A DNA stretch of 64,000 bases from Clitopilus passeckerianus. Its lineage: Eukaryota; Basidiomycota; Agaricomycetes; Agaricales; Entolomataceae. The stretch covers positions 186,001 to 250,000 of the forward strand of contig CALYLX010000141.1 in assembly GCA_944990035.1 (NCBI GenBank). Direction: 5' to 3'. The translations under genes and the position numbers were made by a program. A model generated the notes under the pieces. That model did no database searches. It was given only the letters and a program-made list of their open reading frames with translations, and was not told the DNA's origin. Positions within the stretch are counted from its first letter, which is position 1. Every line of letters starts with the position of its first letter. Below, one piece after another: positions 34,464-45,399 of the stretch.

Positions 34464-35330
34464 GACTCTGAGCGTTGAACGTTGAAGCGTTAAGGCGTCG
34501 AGCTTCAAGACTACGACATGGACACAAGCGTTCAGGAAAGACCTATGCGCAAGCTCTGAGCACTGAGTCCAAGCCTGCTGAATTCACGAGGCAAGTCCAA
34601 ACGAGCCGGTCGGATCGGATGCCGGAAACAAGCACAGGTTGTGCGAATTAATTAGCTAAGCAAAAATCACAGTGCAGAATCCGGTGTCCGATGCCCTCCC
34701 TTCCGAACCACCATGAACCTCATTTCACTGCTCGCTACCAGAACCTACATCCTGTCTCGCAAACAATAGGATGCCTATAGCTGGTAGACTCGAGGCGGTA
34801 ATCTGCCTACTCCGCGATCCGCGAGATGCGAGAAGGCGAGATGCCGGGACGTACTGAATGTAGACCTCTGGTGCGTGTTGTGTACGACCCGAGCAAGGGG
34901 ATTTTCCTTAACGTTGGGATTTTGTTAGATTTATCCATAAGCTCCCGATGTGGATACCTTTTATGCGTTTCTTATCGCGCTTGCTGCCAAACCCTTGAGC
35001 TTGAAGGTTGAGGTTACCCTCCCTCGCTCCGCCTCAGCCGACCCAGTTCTCAGCTACACCCAGGCCTCCAGCGACAAATCCATTAATACCCCACTCCAAT
35101 AAAACGTGGAGGCAGAATTGGATATAAACCCATCCCTACCTAAAAGATCTCGCTAAACATAGCCCTATCGACCCAACACTCTGTCGAGGCCCCCGGGAAC
35201 CGAATTCGCTGGCTTTATTCCTCTAGTGATCCCTGAACACGCTGAATACGACGAACACGACTTCTCTTACCTATCGGTCTCCACGTCAAGCTCTGACAGC
35301 GTCAATCCACACTCCCATGCATAACAAAAC
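34464..35330. other. Intergenic region, no gene recognised
   Basis: Divergent upstream region of the TMEM170-like gene and the second flavin monooxygenase. Only short unsupported open frames were seen. Confidence 0.45.
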
Positions 35331-35340
35331 ATATAAATAT
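35331..35340 (+). promoter_or_regulatory. TATA box of the second flavin monooxygenase
   Basis: ATATAAATAT lies 45-54 bases before the ATG at 35385, in A/C-rich leader sequence. It is a good match to a core-promoter TATA element at close spacing. Confidence 0.45.
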
Positions 35341-35384
35341 CGCTCGTTCCTCCCATTCCCACTCCAACATAGCGTGACCCCATC

Positions 35385-37195
35385 ATGCCTTCCGCAAATC
35401 CTTCAAACCCCTCTCAATCTCAACCGCAACAACACCAAATGCCCCCTCCCACCCTCGACCTCGACATCCTCCTCATCGGCGCCGGCTTCTCCGGCATCTA
35501 CCTCCTCCACCACCTCCGCGCTCTCAACTTCCGCGTCAAAATCTTCGAAGCGGCACCTACCCTTGGTGGGACGTGGTTCTGGAACTCCTACCCCGGCGCG
35601 CGTAGTGATTCCGATTATCACATCTACCAACTTAGCCTCCCTCAACTCTGGCAGGGGAAGGACGATGGGGGGGAGGAATGGAATTGGGGGGAACGGTATG
35701 CGGGGAGGGAGGAGATGATGCGGTATTTTGAGTTTGTGGAGAGGAAGCTTGGGGTGAAGAGGGATTGTTTTTTTGAGACGAGGGTGAAGGGGGCGAGGTT
35801 TGATAAGGCCGCGAATCGGTGGAGGGTTGAGGCTGAGAATGGGGCCACGGCGAGGACGAGGTGGATCATCCTCTGTACTGGGTTCGCGTCGAAGCCTCTT
35901 TACCCCGATATACCTGGGTTGGAATCGTTCAAGGGGGAGGTTCACCATACCGCCCGCTGGCCACAAGAGGGGGTGGACCTGGACGGAAAACGCGTAGGGG
36001 TGATAGGGACAGGTGCTTCGGGTGTACAGGTTATACAGGAGCTCGGACCGAAAGTCAAACACCTGACCGTATTCCAACGCACGCCGAACCTTGCGTTGCC
36101 TATGGGACAGTATACGTTGGATGAGAAGACGAAGAAGAGGATGAAGGAGGAGCTCTACCCTGTTTATTTCAATTTCCGGCCTCAGACGTTTGGAGGGTTC
36201 CACCACGCTCTCCCTCCTACCCCCCTCTCCGTCGCTCTCAAGGAAAGCCCGGAACAGGTCCGTCTCAACCTCGAGGAACTCTGGGCGAAAGGCGGGTTCT
36301 GGGTCTGGTTGGCCTCCTACGGCGACATATTTGCGGACCCCACCTCCAACCGCGTCTTGTACGACTTCTGGAAAGCCAAAGTGAGGGAGAGGTTGAGGGA
36401 CGCTGGTGTACCGGAGGGTGTGAAGACGAAACTCGCCCCTGAGGAGCCGCCGCATGCGTTTGGGATTAAGAGGCCGAGTTTGGAGAGGGGTTATTGGGAG
36501 ACGTACGCCCGTCCCAACGTTGAGTTGGTCGATCTCAAAGAGACGCCCATCATGTCTGCTGGACCTGGGGGGGTTAGGACGAGGGATGGTACTGAGCACA
36601 AGTTGGACGTGGTGGTGTTGGCTACGGGGTTTGATGCTGTTTCTGGACCGATTTCGGCTATTCAGATCCAGGGTACGGATAGGGATGGGAATGGGGAGAC
36701 GGTGGGGGAGAAGTGGAAAAAGGGGTTGAGGACATATTTGGGGACGATGACGAGTGGGTATCCGAATATGTTTTTTGTGTATGGGCCGCATGGGCCTACG
36801 CAGTTTTGTAATGGACCGACTTGTATCGTGAGTTACTTCTTGCTGCTATTCTTATTCTTCATATATGCTAACGTACTCTTGACTAGGAAATCCAATCTAA
36901 CTGGATCATCAGCCTCCTCCAACACCTCCGCTCGCAGGACTACACCCTCGTCGAACCATCAGCAGCAGCCGAGGCCACATACAGCAAAACCGTCAACGAT
37001 ATCTTCGGGGCTGGGTTGTGGTTGACGACGAATAGCTCGTATAATGGAGGAAACGTACCAGGGAAGAAGGTGGAGAGTATGAATTTTGGGGGTGGTGTGC
37101 CGATGTATAGGCAGTTGTTGAAGGAGGAAGAGGATGGTGGGTATAAGGGGTTTGTGTTTGGTGGGAAGAGGGAGAAGGCGGCGTGTAAATTGTAA
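35385..37195 (+). CDS. Baeyer-Villiger-type flavin monooxygenase, copy 2
   Basis: Two exons (35385-36827, 36887-37195) give 583 residues. Motifs follow the same order as copy 1: GAGFSGIY, GGTWFWNSYPGARSDSDY, the fingerprint FKGEVHHTARWP, GTGASGVQ and VLATGFD. The N-terminus has an extra Gln/Pro-rich stretch of about 24 residues. The intron interrupts the same codon position after GPTC, so the genes are duplicates. The C-terminal NGGNVPGKKVESMNF is shared. The coding strand alternates between C-rich and G-rich blocks of 150-400 bases, which leaves a long spurious open frame on the opposite strand. The substrate is unknown. Confidence 0.92.
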
Positions 37196-37488
37196 ACTTT
37201 CCATTTGTACCTTGGAATATGTATATGATATCCCTTTTAATGACGACAAAGAAATCATTCCAACCCAGCGCGACGCGGAGACGCGGGACGCGTTTTTCAA
37301 TTTGTGTCCGTGCTGACTAAGCGTAATGAAGCCCGAAGAACGTCGTTGCCGTCTTTGACGACGCTCTCAAAAGCCTGTCGGCTACAATACGTTCATCCAG
37401 CACCGCAGTCCTTCTGACCGTTTATGCCACGACTCAAACACCAAATCCCAACGACTGCTCCGTGTCGATCTTAACGAATTTGGGAGGA

Positions 37489-38467
37489 ATGTCCATACAG
37501 TCGGACGATCAGAAGAACGACAACGACGATGATTTTTTGATTCCTCGATTTCCTCCAGAGCTGGAGCAGTGTATCTTCCAGACTGCGGCGAAGATATCTC
37601 CGAGCTTAGCTTTGCACTTGATGACGATTGCCAGACGCGTTCGGACTTGGTCAGTCATTTCACCGCAAATTATCATTATTTTTCTGACACCACCTATATA
37701 TTCACCAGGGTCGAACCAATCCTCTACGAATCCGTAACCCTAGCCAACGCCAACGTCTGCCAACACTTCCTCAAAGTCGTCTCAACCCGCCCCGCAAGCT
37801 TCTTCACCTCCACCGTCAAATCCCTCTGCATCCCCGGCGACATCCGCCCAGACGACGCAAAACGCGTCCTCGAAGTCTGCCAAGGCCTCGAGAATCTGGC
37901 ATATTGGATCATAACCTGTCCCCCACCCATCCCATTTTCCTACATCTCCTCCCTAACACCACGGAGGCTTTCGTTTAATACGTATGGACTTTTCAGGCAG
38001 ACATCCCCACCGGATTTCGGCCATCGGTTTTTCTCGCAAGTGACGCATTTGGAGATCGTCGATTGGCCGTGGGTGGGGCATGAATCGCGGTTCGAGCTGC
38101 TTCCGCACTTGACGCACCTTGCTGTTGATATCGACCAGTATGGACCTAACATCATAACTGGGTTAAGGCAGATTTTGGAGACGTGTTCACAGCTGCTCGT
38201 TCTCCTCTGCTTGGTTCGGGACGAGTGGGTCCTTTTTGACGCGACCAGTGCCTTGGCTGGGGTGGGTGATGAAGATCTGAGGCTGGTTATATTGTCGGAT
38301 TCGGAGGTGTTGGAGAATTGGGAAGCGTCCATTCATGGGAAGCCGGATGCGTGTCAGTGGATATGCGCGGAGGAGATCATTGCTGCTAGGAAAAGTGGGT
38401 TCTTGTTTCGTTCTGAGCACATCTGGATAACTGATATTGGAATGTAGAGCAGATGGGCATTGTATGA
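37489..38467 (+). CDS. F-box-like protein
   Basis: Three exons (37489-37649, 37709-38394, 38448-38467) give 288 residues. The N-terminus has the Agaricomycete F-box-like pattern FPPELEQCIFQTAA followed by ARRVRTWVEPILYESV across the first intron. The rest has loosely repeated Leu-rich segments (LCIPGDIRPDDAKRVLEVC, THLEIVDWPWVG, HLTHLAVDID). Such proteins usually present substrates to SCF ubiquitin ligases; this one's partner is unknown. I chose the ATG at 37489. The last exon is only 20 nt and ends QMGIV. The 3' third of this gene is copied twice immediately downstream. Confidence 0.75.
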
Positions 38468-39520
38468 TATGACATCTCCGGAATTTGCACTTTGTCAGTT
38501 AGATCTGGCACCTCCGAATTTCTTACTGGGTTTCTGGGTTTCCAGAAGTGACGACGAAGAAGCGGTCAGAATCCATGATGCCGCTACCAGTGTTTGAGGT
38601 CGTTCATCCTGTTAGTCTTGCACATATTTTTTTCAACGGTGTAATCGACTTATGTGTCCCAATTTAGCAATCTTTGCCTCGTTCGTGACGAGTGGGTCCT
38701 TTTTGATGCTACGAGTGCTTTGGCTGGGGTGGGTGATGAAAATCTGAGGCTGGTCATATTGTCGGATTCGGAGGTGTTGGAGAATTGGGAAGCGTCGATA
38801 CATGGAAAGCCGGATGCGTGTCAGTGGATATGCGCGGAGGAGATTATAGCTGCTAGGAAAATTGGGTTCTTGTTGCGTTTCGTTCTTGGAAGATTTCCAT
38901 ATAACTGACTGCGGCGTAGAGCAGATGGGCATTGTATGACATGACATGATGCGCCTTCCAGTTAGACCTGGCACCTCCCAAAATTTCATTGGGCTTCTGG
39001 GTTTCAAGAAGTGGTCAGAATCCATGATGACAGTGTTTGAGGTCTTTCATCCTGTTAGTCTCGCACATGTTTTTTTGAACCCTGTAATCGACTTACAAGT
39101 CCAATGCAGATGCAATTGTCTTCAGTTAGACCTCACACCTCCGAAAAAATTCCAATACATGGAAAGCCGGGCGCGTGTCAATGGATACGTGCGGAGGAGA
39201 TTATCGCTGCTAGGGAAAGTGGGTTTTCGTTCTATTTCGTTCTTGGAACTTCTCGATAACTGATGGTGCGGCGTAGAGCAGATGGGCATTGTATGGCATG
39301 ACATATCTCCGGTGCATCAACATATGCGTCTTGTCAGTTAGATCTCGCACCTCCGAATATTTCCTTGGGTTTCTGGGTTTCCAGAAGTGACGACGAAGCG
39401 GTCAGAATCAATGATGCCACTGCCAATGTTTGAGGTCTTTCATCCTGTTAGTTTTGCACATGTTTTTTGAGCCCTGCAATCGACTTACCAAGTCCAAATT
39501 TAGCAATCTCATCCTCAGGG
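38214..39520 (+). repeat. Tandem array derived from the F-box gene 3' end
   Basis: The segment from about 38214 (encoding VRDEWVLFDATSALAGVG) through the stop and about 190 bases of 3' flank recurs at 38681, 467 bases downstream. A third, shorter copy aligns at an offset of 347 bases (GGAAAGCC at 38814 and 39161), having lost about 120 bases. Each copy retains AGAGCAGATGGGCATTGTAT (38447, about 38918 and about 39274) and a GTTTGAGGTC landmark (38592, 39034, 39428). A fourth partial start is visible near 39497. Copy 2 keeps an open frame of over 80 codons (38654-38908) but has lost the splice donor of copy 1. Confidence 0.85.
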
Positions 39521-39541
39521 CCTTTCTCTGCTTGTCTTGCA

Positions 39542-40461
39542 TCGGTAACCCGCCCAAAGTGAGGTCCCGTCCAGATCCGGCCTCGTCATCGCAATATCTT
39601 GGACCTGAGCACGCTCCAAACGAAGCTCGGTACCGCGCAGCGTTGGGAGCTTCGCTTGCGAATCCGAAACCACCAGTAGTTATCGCCGGTGTTCCACCCG
39701 GAGGATTCACACCCTCCATGGGCCCCTATACGATACAGTCAGCTCGAAGGGATTGCACGACAAGATCTGGGTTGGCGACTGGAGGGTGCAGGAGGCGTGC
39801 AGAGAAGTTTTGGGAGGGTTGGTGCAAGGAAGTCGAGGGCAGGATGATACGGTACACGCTATACGCCACAGCGTTCAAGTTCAGCAAGTCGGAGCCGATG
39901 CGAACCTTGTATCGATTTCCCGAATTCCAAGCAAGATGCTCGATCACACTCGATCACGATCAGCCGTCCTCAGGCCTCAGGCCCTGTCGTTTTTCGCTGC
40001 ACATGCAACCTGCAGGTGTCTTGCCTTGCCTCGGTAACCCGCCCCCAAAATGAGATCCCGTCAAGATCCGCCCTCGTCATCGTAATATCTTGGACCTGAG
40101 CACGACTCCAAAAGAAGCTCGTCACCGGCACTGGCGCAGCCTTCGGTGCTGGGCTTGTGAATCCGAAACCCCAGCGTTATATCGCCGGGGTGTTGCATGG
40201 ACGAACGACTCATATTCTCCATAGGCCCCTATACCGTGACAGCCAGCTGCGAGGGTGCTGCGCGGTGGGATCTGGATTTGGTCCTGGAGAACGCAGGAGG
40301 AATATATCCCAGTGCTGGAAGATTTGCCGCAACCAGGAAGGCGATGAGAGGATGCAGATTACGCCACATTGTTCAAGTTCAGCGAGGCGGAGCCAATATG
40401 CCCACTGACGAATTCCCAAAATCCTCACGAAGATCCTCGATCATCCTCGATCACGATCAGT
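39542..40461 (+). repeat. Direct duplication, 489-bp period, upstream of the C2H2 gene
   Basis: Sequence from TCGGTAACCC at 39542 to CTCGATCACGATCAG near 39963 recurs from 40031 to about 40461. Landmarks such as AATATCTTGGACCTGAGCAC and GGCCCCTATA appear in the same order in both. The copies have diverged by substitutions and small indels, so the duplication is not recent. Copy 1 is open in one frame for much of its length, but the corresponding frame in copy 2 is broken, so coding is unlikely. It abuts the F-box-derived array and ends about 200 bases before the C2H2 start codon. Confidence 0.8.
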
Positions 40462-40667
40462 GTGGCGCGGATTCTAATTTCGTCCACCAGGAATATTCCT
40501 TGCACCGAAATATCAGCTGGGTGTCATCCACCGGGCATAACATCTCCTTTTCCTCCTCCACCACTGCTACATCGCATCGCATCCGCTTTCTCCTATTCTT
40601 TTTGTTGGGTTTAACAACATTCGCTATCGTTTTACGCTTTCCAAATATCTCTTTCACTGTTGTTGTC

Positions 40668-42417
40668 ATGAACGTTGTCGTGGATGCCTCTCCCTATGAT
40701 ACCACGCCCCAGAACGCCGCCGATACCAGCCTCACGCACTACTTCCCAGCTTCTCTATACTCCCACCCCGACTCTCCATGGCACGGGCACGAATTCGAAT
40801 TCGGCGAGGAAGGCAATATTGGGGGATTCCTCGAGCATCACCACCACGCCCACATTCCGGGGGATTTGTCCTGGGGCTCGCAGGATTTCGGTCATGGAGC
40901 CAAGAACAGCGGTTTGACCAGCCTCACGAGCCATAACCTCGACCTCGATATGAACAGACCAGAGCTGGACCTCCCGCTTTCCGACCATTCATACCCTGCG
41001 TCTAGTGATGATACCGGCAGCCCTGCCTCTGGCGAGAGTAATTTGCTTTATCCTACGGGCTTTACACCGGATGATGTGCGTTGGCATCGCGCGGATGGAC
41101 ATGGACATTCGTCGCTCTCGCTTTTGCCACCTCTGCAGTTGGTTCATCCCGCCCTCGCCCTTGGTGGAGGGCAAGACCAAAATAGCCATTCCTCGCCTTC
41201 GCCGTTCACCTCGCCCAGCCGCCGTGCGTTGAATATGCCATACCACGAGTTATCACCCCGCGCCACCCCGTCCATGGGTGGTTCTGTCAACTATTTTACC
41301 CCAAAAGCGGCGGTTGTCAAGCCATACCCTTTAGTCTTGAGTCATTCGGACATGACATCCCACATTGAGTCTCCCGACCTCCCCCAAGGCCATCGTCACT
41401 GCGTCCCGCTCTCTGAGCTCACGGCGGCGTACATTCCGAGTCCGACTAACGCTGGCGGCCAGGGCCAGGCGAGAAGCCCTGCAGTTGGGTTAAGGACTAG
41501 TTCGATGGGTGCGCTTGGTGTTCATTCTGAGGGGGTTCAGCCTGCGAGGCTTGTTGGGGCGAAGCATACCAAGCGACCTCGTGAATATTCGCCTTCTATA
41601 CCGTCTAGCCCTAGTGAAGGTGGTGGATTCCTACCGACTGCTAAGCGGCCTAGGATCGTTCCTTTCAACCCAGTCAGAGGAGGAGCCAACCACAGTGATG
41701 CAGAAGATGGAGAAAGTGAGGTTGACGATGAAGATATGTATCTGCCCTCTCGGTCTCCTTCCCCCGCCTTCTCGGGGAGCGACTATTCCGACTCCTACAC
41801 GCCGAGGAACAACTATCGGTCCTGGAACTCCAGGAACAGGCGACGAGGAGGAGGGAAAGGAGCAGTGGTTCAGGCGATAAGTGCAGCGGACGCCCTCCGA
41901 CTTGCGCAAGCTTCATCTGCAAGCACCAGCGACGAATCCGAGGTGGAACCCAAGGCTCGCAAGAATTCGACTATACCTATTCCGATCCCGATTCCGCATC
42001 TTACGAAGAAGAGTCGGGGGAGGAAGGTTCCGTATGTGGATACCCAAGTCTCTCGTTCAAATGGAGGTAGAGACGAGGAGGAGGATGAAGAAGTTGTAAA
42101 GCCAGCTCGTGGAACTTCTAGTCGTAGAGGACGTGGTGGGAGGGGCGGTGCGAGGACTGGAGAGCGGTCGTTCGTTTGCAGTGTTCCGGGGTGCGGGAAG
42201 TGCTTCGTTAGAGGGGAACATCTCAAGAGGCATATTCGGAGTATTCATACCCATGAGAAACGTAAGTTGTTTCGTCGTCTTTTATTGTTGAAACTTTTGC
42301 TGATTGGGATTTTGTTTCTTTCCAGCCTACCCGTGCCCGTATGAAGGATGCCAGAAGTCGTTCAGTCGTCGGGATAACCTTGGCCAGCATGTTCGTTTGC
42401 ACTTTATTGCTGTTTGA
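40668..42417 (+). CDS. C2H2 zinc-finger transcription factor
   Basis: Two exons (40668-42261, 42326-42417) give 561 residues. Two adjacent C-terminal zinc fingers are present. The first reads FVCSVPGCGKCFVRGEHLKR then HIRSIH, the second YPCPYEGCQKSFSRRDNLGQ then HVRLH, joined by a THEKP linker; each has C-x4-C spacing. This arrangement, at the extreme C-terminus of a long disordered protein, is that of fungal stress-type regulators such as Msn2/Msn4. The linker region carries acidic patches (EDGESEVDDEDMYLP), possible activation segments, and basic nuclear-localisation-like clusters (SRRGRGGRGG, KRPRIVPF). The intron splits the linker between the fingers. The open frame extends 5' to 40197 but runs into the duplicated region; I take the ATG at 40668. 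Confidence 0.85.
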
Positions 42418-42874
42418 TATGTGTCTGTGGAAAAATTTCTTTTGCTTTTGCTTGATATAGTCCAAAATTATGTGCTCTTGGTCTGTTTTATATTAGGTTT
42501 GAACTTTCGTGCATAAAAGCTAGATATTTGCAATTGGATTGCCGTTCTGTATTGTATATAGCCTATAACTCTGCTCTAGATATTGCTGTAATCTTACATG
42601 ACGAGTGCGAAGAGTCCTTTGCGGCGTCCTGCCAGAATTGAAGGTCAAGGTCTCTGGATAGGCAGTCTGAATTGGAGTCCGAGAGGGTCGGAGAGGCCTT
42701 GAACGGGATCAAGAACGCGATCAACCCAGTTTCTGGACGACCTGATGGCCCGTACGCTCATTCAGCGAGCAGGCCATCATCGCTCTCAGTTCAATACCAG
42801 GCTATGCTTTAGCTCAATCTCTGCGAGTCAGTTAGGCAATTTTGTTGAACAATTGTCCTGGACACGACTACGAG
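42418..42874. other. Intergenic region, no gene recognised
   Basis: An A/T-rich 3' flank of the C2H2 gene containing TATATAG-like stretches, followed by the upstream region of kinase-like gene D. No gene was seen. Confidence 0.4.
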
Positions 42875-45126
42875 ATGACAGGTGGTTTTGACGACACAAC
42901 CAAGAAAGCACTCCAAGAGTTCTTGGAGTCAAATCCCCGGAAGCACAACCTGTCAGACGCGGTGCCTTCTTCGTTCCCAACACTGCCTAAATCGCTCGCT
43001 TTCTACGATGAGCACCTGGCAGAAAATCTATCCTTGAAGCAAGTGAGGATCTCGTCGTCTCTTCCAGGACGACTGACGCGGCACCTCCACCATAACTTGC
43101 TCAAACTCGAAGAACAAGGCGCGGCACTTCCTTCGACAATAGACCGGGATACCAACTTCCCTGACAAGTACATCCGAGATTCTCGATTTCGATACGGTAT
43201 CCATCCCGTGTCTTTCAATGTTCAAGACCGCTACAACTCCGAAACAGCTGCATATGCCGGCGCCTTCGCAACAACCATTCATCTCCACCCCAATCTACAC
43301 ACCTGGCAAACGTTGTTTAAGCTCATGCCCCTGAAAAGGGATGATGACATCGAATATCCGTTCGTAACGGATAGTTATTGCCTTCAACTGCGCATTGCAG
43401 ACCAAGTGGAATCCGCTTGGGATAACCTCCCCCCAAATATCCAGAAACGCTTACTCCGGAGCAGACAACATTCGCCGTCTCTAGCCATCTTTCAGGTTTA
43501 TGATGACTCATCGGTGGCGAAGGATATTCTTGAAAAGATGGATCAATACCCTACCATTCCTGGCCCGTCACTGCCAACGCACCAAATTCCTTGGTGCAAG
43601 GCGAATAACCGGCCTGTATTCACAGGAGACACGTACAACTCTCCCCTGGCGGACTGCTTAATCTCTCCTGATGAGGGCGCTGTTGATTCTCCGCTCCCAG
43701 GCATGGAAAGGATCAACCGTCCTCGGAATACCTCAAGTAAATCCGATAAGAAAAGGCCAAGGAAGGAGCGCAAGGCTCTCCCTGAGCACAAACACTTCAC
43801 TTCCATCGGGCTTCGCCCTACGGATGGGCCAACGACCATCCAGGAAGTTGATATAATGCCGATATTACTGAGACGTGTGAGTGCTTTTCTCCTGGGCTAT
43901 ATCCTGTGCGCTTACGCCAAACGTTAGGCTTGGACTAGAGCAGTCGCCGCTAACTGCACTTTCATTGTCTTCCACTCTGGTAGCTACGAACGGATTGGCA
44001 TACGTGATAGAGTGACGCAAACTCTTTTCCTCTCCCCGTTGATTAATGTGTGGAACTCGGAGCCTGCAAATCATTCGATTCATTCTGGCCTTTACCTTGC
44101 TTGTCTGGAAGATGCATTCGAACGTGTTCCGCGTCGACTCGGGTACCCGTCTCATACTTCTGCGAGCAGGGTAACACGATCGCATACGCACTGGGAGGAG
44201 GAACAGAAACTGCTTCGAGAGGTGAGCGTCGAAACGACTGGTGGAGCGTGTATTAACAATGGTGCAAGGTCGTAATTCCGGAAATTCAAAAGCGAGAGGC
44301 GCTTTTATTGGTGGCAAATTATCACTGCTACTGTTCTCCAGCACCAGCACTTTTCTTCCGCTGCGAGCAGGCCTCGGTTGGGCCGCCATTATCAGAAAGG
44401 ACTATAGGTCCGACAGATTACTGTCTTCTTACTCTCACCTCAGAACTCGCAAGAGGCGGGACTGGTATCGTTCACAAGGCTACTCTTGAGATCCAGATTG
44501 GTGAGGTAATCCAGTCTATCGACTGTGTCGTCAAGATGGCGTTCTCCCCGATCCAATGTAAACGGCTATCGAGAGAGTTTACGATATACAAAAGGCTTCT
44601 GCAATTCTCCGTAGAAGGCGTACCCCCAGCGTACGGCCTTTTCAGGGACACAAGCACTGGTGCACTCATGCTTGTAATGGGTAACGCTGGCCAGAGCCTT
44701 TATACTCTCCATCCTGGGAGGTTCTACCGCGAAAGCAGTGACAGCTGGGTTCTCCCACTTGAACAAAGGTGGGCCTCCCTTCCTTTCAGCCACTGGAGCT
44801 GATTAATTCATTTTATGATTAGGCAAGCGTACGAGAGGATCCTCTCTGATATACATAAAGCCGGTATTGTCCACAGGGATATGCGCCCTCAGAATCTAAT
44901 GATGGATCCCTATGGCAATGTTTACATCGTCGATTTTGATCGAGCTCATCTTGATCCTACGGAAGAGGCCAAACAAAAAGAGCACGGGTGCCTCATCAAG
45001 ATCTTCAAGGGGTTGAAGCCCAAGCCGATGTCCGCTTCTGAGTTCGGGGAATACTCTGAATATAGTAATTCAGCATATACGCCTTCCGCCGAAGCGGCCT
45101 CTCCTGCAAATGCCAGTTTAATGTAG
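42875..45126 (+). CDS. Kinase-like family member D, intact
   Basis: Four exons (42875-43876, 43928-44221, 44269-44768, 44823-45126) give 699 residues, the clearest reference for this family in the window. The N-terminal 330 residues form the uncharacterised family domain (FPTLPKSLAFYDEH, YPFVTDSYCLQLR, WDNLPPNIQKRLL). After a basic hinge come AWTRAVAAN and YERIGIRDR. The kinase lobe has a glycine loop (LARGGTGIVHKA), VVKMA (subdomain II Lys), EFTIYKRLL, the catalytic loop IVHRDMRPQN and IVDFDRA. Catalytic residues are all present, though DFD replaces DFG. The C-terminus after the kinase core is short and acidic. Three copies lie 30-38 kb away on the opposite strand. The target is unknown. Confidence 0.85.
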
Positions 45127-45399
45127 TAGTTCTATCATTTTGTACCACTCATCGTCAGATTTAACACAATCACACCTTACGTTTGTGTATTTCGAACCAT
45201 TGTATTGTATTATCCCATGTCATCTTAGATTAACTTTACCTACCATCACCTAGTGCTTAATGACGGAGGGAATGCATACTGTGATCCTACTTTATCCATT
45301 GGTGCCGTCGTCAAGTTTCCGGCCTTCTCTGGGTTTACCTGAGATACGTTCTCCATCAGACTCCCTGGATGCTGTATATACGGCATGGCCTCCAGAAGG

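Noticed and set aside
35403..36791. 462-codon open frame on the minus strand
   Set aside because: It lies entirely opposite the flavin monooxygenase exon and results from the G- and C-rich codon blocks of that gene; its Arg/Pro-rich translation has no family character.
40197..40667. Upstream extension of the C2H2 open frame
   Set aside because: The extension falls in the second copy of the 489-bp duplication, whose first copy is not open in the same frame, so translation probably begins at the ATG at 40668.
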